A stretch of DNA of 64,000 bases from Microbacterium sp. AK031 (GCF_024807145.1 NZ_JANUCA010000008.1:124001-188000), one strand, 5' to 3'; positions 41,244 to 50,422 are shown, counted from the first letter of the stretch. The notes: a model not told the origin generated them from the sequence alone. Numbers and translations: made by a program.

Positions 41244-42188
41244 ATGGTCACTACCCCGACGGTCGGTTTCATCGGCCTCGGCAGCATGGGCTCGGGCATG
41301 TCCTCGAACCTGCAGAAGGCGGGCTACCGCCTCGTTGTCACTGACGTCCGGCCGGAGGCGGCGGCTGCGCTCGTGGAAGGCGGTGCGACGTGGGCTGCGA
41401 CGGCCGCGGAGGTCGCCGCAGCCAGCGACATCATCATCACGATGCTGCCGACGCCGCGTCACGTCACCGACGTCGTGAGCGGACCGGGCGGGATGCTGGA
41501 GGGCATTGCCGACGGCGCCACCTGGATCGACATGTCGACATCGGTGCCGGAGGTGGCCGACCGGGTGCGCGCGGAGGAGGCTGCGCGCGGACTGCGCATC
41601 CTCGACGCGCCGGTGAGCGGAATGGCCAAAGGTGCGGCGTCCGGCATGCTGCAGATCTTCGTCGGTGGGGATGCCGCAGACGTCGAACGGGTCCGCCCAG
41701 TGCTGGAGGCCATGGGTGACCCGGATCGGATCCTTCATGTCGGCGGTCATGGTGCCGGGTATGCAGTGAAACTGATGATCAACCAGCTGTGGTTCTCGCA
41801 CCTGGTCGCGACCGCCGAGGTCCTTGCGGTGGGCGTGCGTGCGGGAGTCGACCTGGGGGTGCTGCGTGATTCGCTCATCGCCAGCCCGGCGAACAGCACC
41901 TTCGTGGAGCGCGACGTGCTCTCGATCCTCGAGAACGGCGACTACGACGAGGGCTTCGCGATCGCACTCGCCTGCAAGGATCTGGGGCTGTCGATCGATC
42001 TGGCGAGGTCGGTCGGCGTGCCTGTCGAACTCTCGTCGCTGGTCGAGCAGGTCTATCGGCGAGCGCGCGCCTCCTACGGCGACAAGGCGGGGGAGATGAC
42101 GCCGTTCCGGCTGTACGAGGACCTCATCCACAGCGAACTCCGGCTCGCACCCGAACTCGCGCTCGCCGGATCGGAGGAGTCGGCATGA
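41244..42188 (+). CDS. NAD(P)-dependent beta-hydroxyacid dehydrogenase (3-hydroxyisobutyrate dehydrogenase family)
   Basis: A 314-residue oxidoreductase. The Rossmann motif is GLGSMG (11-16), the substrate loop DAPVSG (121-126) and the catalytic Lys K176 with N180 (GYAVKLMIN). Tartronate semialdehyde, 3-hydroxyisobutyrate or a similar beta-hydroxyacid are family substrates. The usual second Gly in the substrate loop is Met here (SGMAKG). The ATG follows ctggag. It overlaps the aldehyde dehydrogenase (ATGA), so it probably supplies or consumes that enzyme's semialdehyde. Confidence 0.88.
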   Translation: MVTTPTVGFIGLGSMGSGMSSNLQKAGYRLVVTDVRPEAAAALVEGGATWAATAAEVAAASDIIITMLPTPRHVTDVVSGPGGMLEGIADGATWIDMSTSVPEVADRVRAEEAARGLRILDAPVSGMAKGAASGMLQIFVGGDAADVERVRPVLEAMGDPDRILHVGGHGAGYAVKLMINQLWFSHLVATAEVLAVGVRAGVDLGVLRDSLIASPANSTFVERDVLSILENGDYDEGFAIALACKDLGLSIDLARSVGVPVELSSLVEQVYRRARASYGDKAGEMTPFRLYEDLIHSELRLAPELALAGSEESA

Positions 42189-43684
42189 CCGCGGATCTCA
42201 GCGTGGACGTTCGCGAGAGGTCGCTGCTCGAACGAGTCCCGACGCAGCTGCTCCTCGGCGACGGATGGACGGATGCCGAGGGCGGCGGCACGTTCCCCGT
42301 CACGGATCCCTCGACGGGCGAGGTGCTCGCCGAGGTCGCGGACGCCCGGCCGGCTGACGGCGAGCGGGCGCTCGCCGCGGCCGCAGCCGCGCAGGAGAGC
42401 TGGGCGGCCACGCCGCCGCGTGAACGCGGCGAGATCCTGCGTCGTGCCTTCGAACTCGTCACCGCGCGAGCCGATGATTTCGCTCTGCTGATGACCCTCG
42501 AGATGGGGAAGCCTCTCGCAGAGTCCCGCGGCGAGGTGGCCTACGGTGCAGAGTTCCTGCGTTGGTTCTCGGAAGAAGCGCCGCGGATCTCCGGTCGGTT
42601 CGCTATGGCGCCGGACGGAAAGAGCCGCCTGGTGGTGATGAAGACCCCGGTGGGGCCGTCGCTGTTCATCACCCCGTGGAACTTCCCGCTGGCGATGGCG
42701 ACGCGCAAGATCGCACCGGCGATCGCCGCCGGCTGCACGATGGTGCTCAAGCCCGCAGCGCTCACTCCGCTGACGGCGCTGCTGTTCGCCGAGGTACTGC
42801 GGGAAGCGGGGCTGCCTGACGGCGTCCTCACCGTCATCCCGACCACGAGTGCCGGTGCCGTCACGGGTCCGCTCATCCGCGACCCGCGGCTGCGGAAGCT
42901 GTCCTTCACCGGCTCCACCGAGGTGGGGCGGCGCCTGATCGCCGACTCCGCGGAGCAGGTGCTGCGCGTGTCGATGGAGCTCGGCGGTAACGCGCCCTTC
43001 CTCGTCTTTGATGACGCCGACCTCTCGAAGGCCGTCGACGGTGCAGTGCTGGCGAAGATGCGCAACGGCGGAGAGGCGTGCGTGGCAGCCAACCGCTTCC
43101 TCGTGCAACGGGGAGTCGCTTCCGAGTTCACGCGCCGGTTCACCGAGCGCATCGCCGGTTTCCGGATCGGTCGCGGAACGGATGCCGACACCACGATGGG
43201 TCCGCTCGTCGACGAGGCGACGCGGAGCAAGGTCGCGGAGCTCGTGGACGGCGCGGTCGCAGACGGTGCCACGCTCGCTCTCGGCGGGCGCGCGGTTCCC
43301 GGTGCCGGATACTTCTACGAGCCGACCGTGCTCGCGGACGTGCCGGCAGATGCGGCGATCCTCGAGGAGGAGATCTTCGGTCCTGTCGCACCGATCGTCG
43401 TGTTCGACACCGAGGAGGAGGCGATCGAGATCGCCAACCGGACGCCGTTCGGTCTCGTCTCGTTCGCGTACACGTCGGATCTCAACCGCGGGCTTCGCCT
43501 TGCAGAGCGACTCGAGACCGGCATGTTCGGCATCAACGCCGGCGTCGTCTCGAACCCGGCTGCTCCTTTCGGCGGTGTCAAGCAGTCCGGCCTCGGACGC
43601 GAAGGTGGATTCGAGGGGATCGATGAGTACCTCGAGACGCGATATGTGAACATCGCCGACCCCTTCGCACCGGAAGGCAGCTGA
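42185..43684 (+). CDS. NAD(P)-dependent aldehyde dehydrogenase (succinate-semialdehyde dehydrogenase-like)
   Basis: A 499-residue ALDH. Catalytic E265 is in MELGGNAP and C299 in GGEACVAANR, close to the CxxANR context of SSADH-type enzymes. The NAD-binding blocks ITPWNFPLAM and FTGSTEVGR are present, as is EEEIFGPVAP at about 395. It oxidises the aldehyde or semialdehyde made in the pathway to an acid. Start and stop are tightly packed: ATGA overlap upstream, two bases to the SDR downstream. Confidence 0.9.
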   Translation: MTADLSVDVRERSLLERVPTQLLLGDGWTDAEGGGTFPVTDPSTGEVLAEVADARPADGERALAAAAAAQESWAATPPRERGEILRRAFELVTARADDFALLMTLEMGKPLAESRGEVAYGAEFLRWFSEEAPRISGRFAMAPDGKSRLVVMKTPVGPSLFITPWNFPLAMATRKIAPAIAAGCTMVLKPAALTPLTALLFAEVLREAGLPDGVLTVIPTTSAGAVTGPLIRDPRLRKLSFTGSTEVGRRLIADSAEQVLRVSMELGGNAPFLVFDDADLSKAVDGAVLAKMRNGGEACVAANRFLVQRGVASEFTRRFTERIAGFRIGRGTDADTTMGPLVDEATRSKVAELVDGAVADGATLALGGRAVPGAGYFYEPTVLADVPADAAILEEEIFGPVAPIVVFDTEEEAIEIANRTPFGLVSFAYTSDLNRGLRLAERLETGMFGINAGVVSNPAAPFGGVKQSGLGREGGFEGIDEYLETRYVNIADPFAPEGS

Positions 43685-43686
43685 AC

Positions 43687-44463
43687 ATGGACATCAGCGA
43701 TTTCTCCCTTGACCTGTTCTCGCTTCACGGCCGGACGGCCGTGGTCACCGGCGGTAACACCGGATTGGGGCGGGCATTCAGCCTGGCTCTGGCCAAGGCC
43801 GGCGCGAACGTGTTCGTGGCCGGTCTCGCAGACGACGACGGCACCACGCGCCGCCTCGTCGAAGCCGAAGGGCGCGAATACGCCTTCCTCGAGGCGGACA
43901 TCGCCCGTCGTGGTGTGCCGGCCGAGGTCGTCTCCGCCTGTGTCGAGCGTTTCGGATCGCTCGACGTGCTCGTCAACTCGGCCGGCATCGCGCTGCTCGA
44001 TGATGTCGACGCGTTCGATCGCGACAAGTGGGATCCCATGATCGCGGTCAACCTCACCGCGCCGTTCGAGCTCGCGCACGAGGCGAGCCGCGTCATGCGC
44101 GGCCAGGGTCACGGGAAGATCATCAACATCGCCTCGCTGTTCGCGTTCCTCGGTGGGAAGCAGTCGCCCGCGTACGCCGCGACGAAAGCAGGGATCGTCG
44201 GCTTCACGAAGGCATACTGCGACGAGCTCGCCGCCGGCGGCATCCAGGTCAATGCGATCGCTCCCGGGTACTTCGCGACCGCGATCACGGCGGCGACCCG
44301 TTCCGACCCTGAAGCGAGCCGCCGGATCCTCGAGCACATCCCCGCCGAACGGTGGGGCGACCCTGCCGATCTCATGGGCGCGACGGTGTTCCTCGCCAGC
44401 CGCGCCTCGGACTACGTCAACGGACATGTGCTCGTCGTCGACGGCGGCTACCTGGTCCGCTGA
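43687..44463 (+). CDS. SDR-family oxidoreductase (KduD-like)
   Basis: A 258-residue classical SDR. It has TGGNTGLG near residues 21-28, NSAG near 97, the catalytic Ser in NIASLF, YAATK (Tyr and Lys) near 160 and the terminal VVDGGYLVR. The closest recognisable group is 2-deoxy-gluconate or gluconate 5-dehydrogenase-like SDRs acting on polyols or sugar acids. Two bases after the ALDH gene, so co-transcribed. Confidence 0.9.
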   Translation: MDISDFSLDLFSLHGRTAVVTGGNTGLGRAFSLALAKAGANVFVAGLADDDGTTRRLVEAEGREYAFLEADIARRGVPAEVVSACVERFGSLDVLVNSAGIALLDDVDAFDRDKWDPMIAVNLTAPFELAHEASRVMRGQGHGKIINIASLFAFLGGKQSPAYAATKAGIVGFTKAYCDELAAGGIQVNAIAPGYFATAITAATRSDPEASRRILEHIPAERWGDPADLMGATVFLASRASDYVNGHVLVVDGGYLVR

Positions 44464-44524
44464 CCAGCCCCCTTCACACTTCCACCGATTCGACCCACCA
44501 CTCCTGAAAGCGAAGGCCATACCC

Positions 44525-45988
44525 ATGTCGGCATCACGATCCGCCCTCAGTCGCGACGAGATCGTCACGCGCGTCACCGCGCTCCTCGGCGCCGATGCGG
44601 TCGACACAGATCCTCGCGAGCTCGAGCTCGCCAGCGTCGATCGCTTCAAGAAGTACCAGTCCGTGCACGGCATCTTCGACGGACCGATCCCTGCGATCAT
44701 CGCCTATCCCCGAAACGTCGAGGAAGTCGCCGCGGTCCTGCGCTTCGCGGACGACAACCTGATCAACGTCGTGCCGCGCACGGGGCGGACGGCGACCGAG
44801 GGCGGGCTCGAGACGGTAATCGACGACACGATCGTCCTGGATGGATCGCGCATGGACAGCGTCCTCGAAGTGAACGAGACCGACATGACGGTGACGGTGC
44901 AGTGCGGTGTGCCGCTGCAGCAGCTCGAGGACGAACTCCGTGAGCGCGGCCTGACGACGGGGCACTCGCCGCAGTCCAAGCCGCTCGCGCAGTACGGCGG
45001 GCTGGTCGCGACCCGTTCGATCGGGCAGTTCTCGACGCTCTACGGCGCGATCGAGGACATGGTCGTGGGTCTCGAAGCGGTGTTCCCCGACGGCACGGTG
45101 ACCCGTATCAAGAATGTGCCGCGTCGCGCGGCCGGTCCCGACATCCGCCACATCATCATCGGCAACGAGGGCGCGCTGTGCGTGATCACCGAGGTGACGG
45201 TGAAGGTGTTCCCGTACCACCCGGAGAACACGCGGTTCTTCGGCTTCCTCGTCGATGAGTTCGAGGTCGGCGTCGAGGCGCTGCGCGAACTCGTCACCGC
45301 CGGATACCGGCCGTCGGTCTGCCGGGTGTACTCGCCGGAGGACGCGAATCAGCATTTCTCGCACTTCTCCGAGGGAAAGTCGGTCGTCGTGCTCACGGCC
45401 GAGGGGCCCGAGCCACTCGCTGCCGCGACGGCCGCCGGCATTGAGGCGGTGTTCGCCGACCGGCCCCATCAGCGGGTCGACTCGGCGCACATCGAGAAGT
45501 GGTTCCAGGGCCTCAACTGGGGTCAGGACAAGATCGACGCCGAGAAGGAGGCGATGCTCCGCGACTCGCATCTCGGGTACACGACCGAAGTGTCGATCAA
45601 CTGGTCGGGCGTGAGCAGCCTCTATCACGCGGTGATCGACCGCATCCGGTCGGAGTACCCGCGTGCGGATCACCTCACTATGCTCGGAGCGCACTCCTCG
45701 CACAGCTATCAGACCGGGACCAACCTCTACTTCGTGTACGACTACGACATCGACTGTGAGCCGCGGCAGGAGATCGACCTCTATCACGTGCCACTCAATG
45801 CGATCATCGTGGAAGAGGCACTGCGACTGGGAGGTTCGATGGTGCACCACCACGGCATCGGCAAGTACCGCACTCCTTGGACGCGCGAGGAGCATGGCTC
45901 GGCGTACCCGATGCTGGAGCGGCTCAAGCAGGTGTTCGATCCGAACGGCGTGATGAACGCGGGGACCATCCTCCCGCTCGAGGCGTGA
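44525..45988 (+). CDS. FAD-binding oxidase (PCMH/GlcD-like, alkyldihydroxyacetone-phosphate-synthase-related)
   Basis: A 487-residue flavoprotein. The N-terminal PCMH-type FAD domain is at about residues 60-240 (AIIAYPRNVEEVAAVLRFA, VVPRTGRTATEGG), followed by a C-terminal FAD-oxidase domain with VHHHGIGKYR near 440, as in alkylglycerone-phosphate synthases and D-lactate/glycolate dehydrogenases. The usual PRGGGTS block is altered to PRTGRTATEGG. It may oxidise a hydroxyacid or polyol in the pathway. The ATG at 44525 is preceded by gcgaaggcc. Its stop overlaps the FGGY GTG. Confidence 0.85.
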   Translation: MSASRSALSRDEIVTRVTALLGADAVDTDPRELELASVDRFKKYQSVHGIFDGPIPAIIAYPRNVEEVAAVLRFADDNLINVVPRTGRTATEGGLETVIDDTIVLDGSRMDSVLEVNETDMTVTVQCGVPLQQLEDELRERGLTTGHSPQSKPLAQYGGLVATRSIGQFSTLYGAIEDMVVGLEAVFPDGTVTRIKNVPRRAAGPDIRHIIIGNEGALCVITEVTVKVFPYHPENTRFFGFLVDEFEVGVEALRELVTAGYRPSVCRVYSPEDANQHFSHFSEGKSVVVLTAEGPEPLAAATAAGIEAVFADRPHQRVDSAHIEKWFQGLNWGQDKIDAEKEAMLRDSHLGYTTEVSINWSGVSSLYHAVIDRIRSEYPRADHLTMLGAHSSHSYQTGTNLYFVYDYDIDCEPRQEIDLYHVPLNAIIVEEALRLGGSMVHHHGIGKYRTPWTREEHGSAYPMLERLKQVFDPNGVMNAGTILPLEA

Positions 45989-47412
45989 ACACACCTCGCT
46001 ACGTCGTCGCCATCGACGGCGGGTCGCAATCGACGAAAGTGCTAGTCGTCGACGAGACCGGAACGATTCACGCCTCGGCGCAGCGCAGACTGAGACCGAC
46101 CGAGTCTCCGTCGCCTGGTCACGTCGTGCATCCCGACGACGATCTCTGGGAATCGATGGTCGAGGCCTGCCGTGAGGCGCTCGGCCGGTTCGAAGGCGAT
46201 CCGCGCCACATCGTCGGAGTGGGGCTGTGCACGATCCGCTTCTGCCGTGCTCTGCTCGACGAGGACGGTGGGCTCGTCGAGCCGGTGCTCAGCTGGATGG
46301 ATCAACGCGTGTCGCGGCCGCACGAGCAGCAGGCGCGGGTGAGGTACGTGACGACATCGTCCGGCTACCTGACCCGTAGGCTGACCGGCGAGCGGCGTGA
46401 CAGCGTCGGCAATCAGCAGGGCATGTGGCCGGTCGATCAGGAGCGGTGGCGCTGGTCCGACGACCCGGACGCCTATGCGCGCACCGGCATGCGTGCGGAG
46501 CAGCTGTTCGAACTCATGCAGCCTGGTGAACTTCTCGGCAGGGTCACGGCCGATGCGGCCGCATCGACAGGGCTCCCCGCCGGGCTTGCCGTGTACGCCA
46601 CCGCGAACGACAAGGCCGTGGAGGCACTCGGTTCGGGTTTGCGCGACGACGACCCCGCGGTGCTTCTCTCGCTCGGCACTTACGTGGCGGCGATGGCGGT
46701 GGGGCACGACGCGAACGCGACCGACGAACGCTACTGGACGAACTTCGCGGCGGAGCCGGGGCGGTACCTGTACGAGAGCGACGGCATTCGCCGGGGCATG
46801 TGGACGGTGAGCTGGTGGCGGGATCTGCTCGATGCCGGGCAGGGGATCACCGACGACGATCTCAACGCGGGGGCGGGTGATATCGCACCAGGCAGTGACG
46901 GGCTGTTCGCCGTCTTGGACTGGCTCGCTCCCGGCGGCGCGACTCACCGGCGAGGAGCGCTGCTGGGATTCGACGGACGTCAGGGCCGATTCCACGTGCA
47001 CCGGGCCATCCTGGAGGGCATCGCCCTCACCATGCGGGGGCACGTCGACGCGATGGAGGTCGCACTCGGTCGCCGCTTCGAGAGCGTGATCGTTTCGGGC
47101 GGGGGGTCGCGCTCAGATCTGATGATGCGCATCCTCGCCGCCGTGTTCGAAAGACCGGTACGACGCAATCGCTTGACGGATGCCGCGGGCATGGGCGCGG
47201 CCATCTCCGCGTTCGTCGGGGCCGGAGTGCATTCGTCATGGGGTGAATCGGTCGCCGCGACGGTCCACGGCGCCGACCGATTCGAACCTCAGCCGGAATG
47301 GGTGCGTGCGTACAGGCCTGTGCGCGAGGCATACTCGCTGCTGCCGCGGCATCTGGATCCGCTGTTCCTGAAGTGGCAGGCGATCGCCGCGCGCGCATCA
47401 GAAGAGAGATAG
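45985..47412 (+). CDS. FGGY-family carbohydrate kinase
   Basis: A 475-residue sugar or polyol kinase. The N-terminal ATPase start VAIDGGSQSTKVLVVDETG has the GGSQSTK phosphate loop. Domain 2 has NDKAVEALGSG (active-site Asp), SLGTYVA, and the FGGY signature-2-like ILEGIALTMRGHVDAM with VSGGGSRSDLMMRILA. Family members phosphorylate xylulose, ribulose, erythritol, glycerol and others. It is the last gene of the operon, so a kinase step ends or begins catabolism of a polyol-like moiety. Confidence 0.9.
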   Translation: MNTPRYVVAIDGGSQSTKVLVVDETGTIHASAQRRLRPTESPSPGHVVHPDDDLWESMVEACREALGRFEGDPRHIVGVGLCTIRFCRALLDEDGGLVEPVLSWMDQRVSRPHEQQARVRYVTTSSGYLTRRLTGERRDSVGNQQGMWPVDQERWRWSDDPDAYARTGMRAEQLFELMQPGELLGRVTADAAASTGLPAGLAVYATANDKAVEALGSGLRDDDPAVLLSLGTYVAAMAVGHDANATDERYWTNFAAEPGRYLYESDGIRRGMWTVSWWRDLLDAGQGITDDDLNAGAGDIAPGSDGLFAVLDWLAPGGATHRRGALLGFDGRQGRFHVHRAILEGIALTMRGHVDAMEVALGRRFESVIVSGGGSRSDLMMRILAAVFERPVRRNRLTDAAGMGAAISAFVGAGVHSSWGESVAATVHGADRFEPQPEWVRAYRPVREAYSLLPRHLDPLFLKWQAIAARASEER

Positions 47413-47444
47413 CTCCCGGGACTTCGCCGGGCATCCCACTTGAT

Positions 47445-48530
47445 TCACTCGACCGGCAGCCGCACCGTGACGATCAGTCCACCGCCGCCGCGCGGCTCCT
47501 GCTCCAACGTCCCGCCGTGGGCGCGCGTGATCCCTTCGGCGATGGCGAGGCCAAGGCCGGCGCCCGCATGGGCGGCATCCTTGCTGCGGAAGCGGCCGGC
47601 TCCGCGTTGGAACGGTTCCCGCAGGGTGGCGAGGAGGTGGGCGGGGATCACCTCGCCGGTGTTCTCGACGATCATCACAGCACCGTGATCAGCCATCTCG
47701 GTGCGCACCTCGACGCTCCCACCCGCCGCGATGTTGTGCACGATCGCGTTGTGGATCAGATTCACGATGAGCTGCTGCAGAAGCGTCGGCGAGCCGTTGG
47801 CGAAGGCCGTGGTACCGCGGATGTCGAGCGTCACACCGCATCGATCGGCCAGCGGATGCAGGCTCTCCACTGCTTCTTCCGCCAGGAGCGACAGCTCGAC
47901 ACGCTCGCGCTCGAAGGTGCCGCGATCGGCGCGGGCCAGCAGGAGCAGCGCCTCGGTCAAGGCGATCGCGCGCGTGTTGACGTTCTGCAGTCGGTCGATG
48001 AGCACGTCGACGTCGCGGTCGGGATCGTCGCGAGCCACCTCGAGCATCGTCTGCGAGATCGCCAGCGGGGTGCGCAGCTCGTGCGAGGCATTCGATGCGA
48101 AGCGCCGCTGCTCCTCGACGTGGGCTTCGAGCCTCGCGAGCATCGTGTCGAACACATCGGCGAGGTCGCGGAACTCGTCCTTCGCGCCGGGCATGTCGAC
48201 ACGATGCGAGAGCGATCCTTCTGACGCCAGACGCGCAGCTTCGTTGAGGCGGGTCAGCGGCGCCAGCATCCGGCCGGCGAGGAACCAGCCACCGATCAGG
48301 CCGAGCGCCAGGAGGAAGACGAGCGCGGCGATCGTCGGCGGGACGAATGCGCGCACCAGGTCGGAGCGGTTGGGCACGAAAGGGCCCATGCTCCTGATCT
48401 GCCCGTCGGGCACATACCGCAGCAGGAACAGGGCGACCACCGCCAGCAGCAGCGCGCCTGCGATCAACAGGAATCCGGCGTAGCTCAGGGTGAGCTTCAC
48501 CCGAGCGCTCAGCCCTCTGCGCCTAGCCAT
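47445..48530 (-). CDS. Sensor histidine kinase
   Basis: A 361-residue membrane kinase. Helices are at about residues 15-38 and 65-85, bracketing a short extracellular loop. A HAMP-like region (about 86-140), the H-box ASHELRTPL (phospho-accepting H150) and the ATPase domain (HNAIVHN, AGAGLGLAIAEGI) follow. The ATG at 48530 overlaps the response regulator stop by eight bases. With the adjacent regulator and a divergent VanY-like gene it forms a VanRS-like cell-wall sensing unit. Confidence 0.9.
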   Translation of the reverse strand: MARRRGLSARVKLTLSYAGFLLIAGALLLAVVALFLLRYVPDGQIRSMGPFVPNRSDLVRAFVPPTIAALVFLLALGLIGGWFLAGRMLAPLTRLNEAARLASEGSLSHRVDMPGAKDEFRDLADVFDTMLARLEAHVEEQRRFASNASHELRTPLAISQTMLEVARDDPDRDVDVLIDRLQNVNTRAIALTEALLLLARADRGTFERERVELSLLAEEAVESLHPLADRCGVTLDIRGTTAFANGSPTLLQQLIVNLIHNAIVHNIAAGGSVEVRTEMADHGAVMIVENTGEVIPAHLLATLREPFQRGAGRFRSKDAAHAGAGLGLAIAEGITRAHGGTLEQEPRGGGGLIVTVRLPVE

Positions 48531-49197
48531 CGACGGCATCCGTATCGATCCGGTACCCCACACCCGGCACCGTCAGGATCAACCACGGCTCACCGAGCCT
48601 CTTGCGAAGCGACGAGACCGTGATGCGCACGGCGTTCGTGAACGGATCGGCATTCTCATCCCATGCGCGCTCCAGCAGTTCCTCGGCACTGACCACGCCG
48701 CCCGCCGCGCTCACGAGCACTTCGAGCACCGCGAACTGCTTCCTGGTCAGCGCGACGTAACGGTCATCGCGGTACACCTCGCGTCGGAACGGATCGAGGC
48801 GGATGCCTGCGAGCTCCTGCACCGGCGGGCGCACGTGCGTGCGGCGCCGGTCGAGCGCCCGCAACCGCAGCACGAGCTCACGCATCTCGAACGGCTTGGT
48901 GAGGTAGTCGTCCGCGCCCAGCTCGAACCCCGATTCCTTGTCGTCGAGACGGTCAGCGGCCGTGAGCATGAGGATCGGGATGCCGCTGCCGGAGTCGACG
49001 ATCCATCGGGCGACCTCATCGCCGGAAGGGCCGGGGACGTCGCGATCGAGCACGGCGAGATCGTAGGAGTTGATGCTCAGAAGCTCGAGGGCGGCGTTGC
49101 CGTCTCCGGCGATGTCGGCGGCGATGGCCTCCAGCCGCAGCCCATCCCGGACCGCCTCGGCGAGGTAGGGCTCGTCCTCGACGATCAGTACGCGCAT
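48523..49197 (-). CDS. OmpR/PhoB-family response regulator
   Basis: A 224-residue regulator. The receiver domain has E7-D8 (VEDEP), phospho-acceptor D51 (LAVLDRD) and K in LTKPF. The C-terminal winged helix is at about 125-220 (ALTRKQFAVLEVLV, RAWDENADPF, VRITVSSLRKRL, VPGVGYRI). The ATG at 49197 was chosen since it begins the receiver strand; a much longer upstream frame overlaps the VanY gene and is not coding. A dyad in the divergent gap is a candidate site. Confidence 0.93.
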   Translation of the reverse strand: MRVLIVEDEPYLAEAVRDGLRLEAIAADIAGDGNAALELLSINSYDLAVLDRDVPGPSGDEVARWIVDSGSGIPILMLTAADRLDDKESGFELGADDYLTKPFEMRELVLRLRALDRRRTHVRPPVQELAGIRLDPFRREVYRDDRYVALTRKQFAVLEVLVSAAGGVVSAEELLERAWDENADPFTNAVRITVSSLRKRLGEPWLILTVPGVGYRIDTDAVDG

Positions 49198-49246
49198 GGC
49201 CGGGCCTTCATAAGCAGAGATCCTACGCACCCGCGTGTATCGGCAG

Positions 49247-49266
49247 CGTATGAAGAATCGCATACG
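49247..49266. promoter_or_regulatory. Dyad CGTATG-N8-CATACG before the VanY-like gene
   Basis: Perfect six-base arms lie in the 102-base gap between the response regulator and the VanY-like gene. It could be a binding site for the regulator. Confidence 0.45.
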
Positions 49267-49299
49267 GCCTCGTAACCCGTCGCCGGGTTCGCTGGAGGC

Positions 49300-49977
49300 A
49301 TGAGAACCACGCATGTGCTCGTCCCTCCGCCGGCTTCGTCCCCGACCATGCGTCGCCAACAGCGCCGCGCCGCGGCCGCGCTCGTCGTCGCCCTCATCGC
49401 GCTGGTGGTCGCGCTCGTGCTCGTGGTGGCCAATGGGTCCCGGTCTCTCGCAGAGATCGCCGGCGGGGCCGGGCAGCCGGTCGCGATCGGGTCCCCCGGC
49501 GACACGGGATCCGTCCTCACGGCCGAGCACGGATACATCGGCGAGGGCGACGGGCTGTCCGTGTTCGACGAGCAGGCGCCTGCCATCACGCGGCTGAACC
49601 CGTCGCTGCTCGACGCGCTTCGTCGAGCAGCGACGGATGCGGAGGCCGATGGTGTCGCCTTCGAAGTCAACAGCGGCTGGCGATCTCCCGAGTATCAGTC
49701 CTCTCTGCTGCGCGCTGCGGTCGACGACTACGGTTCGGAGGAGGAGGCCGCGCGCTGGGTCGCGACGGCGCAGACCTCGGCGCATGTGTCGGGGGATGCT
49801 GTCGACATCGGTCCGCTCACGGCGACCGACTGGCTCGCACAACATGGCGCGCAGTACGGACTGTGCCAGATCTATGGGAACGAGTCCTGGCACTACGAAC
49901 TGCGCCAGGATGCGATCGGCGGGGTGTGTCCTGCTTCGTTCTCCGATCCGACCGAGGATCCGCGGATGCAGGGATGA
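49300..49977 (+). CDS. VanY-like D-Ala-D-Ala carboxypeptidase (peptidase M15)
   Basis: A 225-residue membrane-anchored enzyme. An N-terminal helix (about residues 24-45) is followed by a Gly/Ser linker and the M15B domain (about 75-205). Zinc ligands are H162 and D169 (SAHVSGDAVDIG) and H198 (WHYE, with E200). It trims the terminal D-Ala from peptidoglycan stems outside the cell. The ribosome-like ggagg ends one base before the ATG at 49300, so a start at GTG 49315 or ATG 49348 is possible. Divergent from a two-component system. Confidence 0.88.
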   Translation: MRTTHVLVPPPASSPTMRRQQRRAAAALVVALIALVVALVLVVANGSRSLAEIAGGAGQPVAIGSPGDTGSVLTAEHGYIGEGDGLSVFDEQAPAITRLNPSLLDALRRAATDAEADGVAFEVNSGWRSPEYQSSLLRAAVDDYGSEEEAARWVATAQTSAHVSGDAVDIGPLTATDWLAQHGAQYGLCQIYGNESWHYELRQDAIGGVCPASFSDPTEDPRMQG

Positions 49978-50035
49978 TCGAACGATCCGACGCTGCGGGG
50001 TTGCCCCTCGCCGTGCGGCGGACGAACATGGCACC

Positions 50036-50422
50036 ATGACTGAGCAGATCGAGGAGGAGTTGCTGGAACTCGAGCATCAGGGATGGCGTTCGCTCTGCGA
50101 CGGGACGGGGAGTGACTTCTACGGGGCGCTCATGACCGAAGACGGTGCGATGCTGCTGGCGACGGGGCTGTCGATGAATCGCTCAGAGGTCATCGCGTCG
50201 CTGGCGGATGCTGCGCCGTGGGAGCGGTACGAGATCATCGAGCCGCGGCTGCTCACCCTCGCTGATGGCGCGTCGACCCTGCTGTACACGGGGCGGGCGT
50301 TCCGCATGGGCGGAGAGCCTTTTGTCGCCTTGATGGCCAGCACCTATGTGCGCCGCGCCGGTGTGTGGCGGCTCGCGCTCTACCAGCAGACCACCGTCGA
50401 CTCCGACGGGTCTTCGTCGTGA
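50036..50422 (+). CDS. NTF2-like (SnoaL/DUF4440-type) protein
   Basis: A 128-residue single cone-fold domain with an N-terminal helix (EQIEEELLELEHQGWRSLCDG), FYGALMTEDGAMLLATG and a final strand series (LLYTGRAFRM, YVRRAGVWRLALYQQT). Function unknown; such proteins bind small ligands or act as simple lyases/isomerases. The stop overlaps the GNAT GTG (GTGA), so they are co-translated. Confidence 0.82.
   Translation: MTEQIEEELLELEHQGWRSLCDGTGSDFYGALMTEDGAMLLATGLSMNRSEVIASLADAAPWERYEIIEPRLLTLADGASTLLYTGRAFRMGGEPFVALMASTYVRRAGVWRLALYQQTTVDSDGSSS

Noticed and set aside
47445..49977. Acquired glycopeptide-resistance cluster
   Set aside because: No vanH, vanA/B ligase or vanX gene is present; VanY-like enzymes are common in normal cell-wall turnover.
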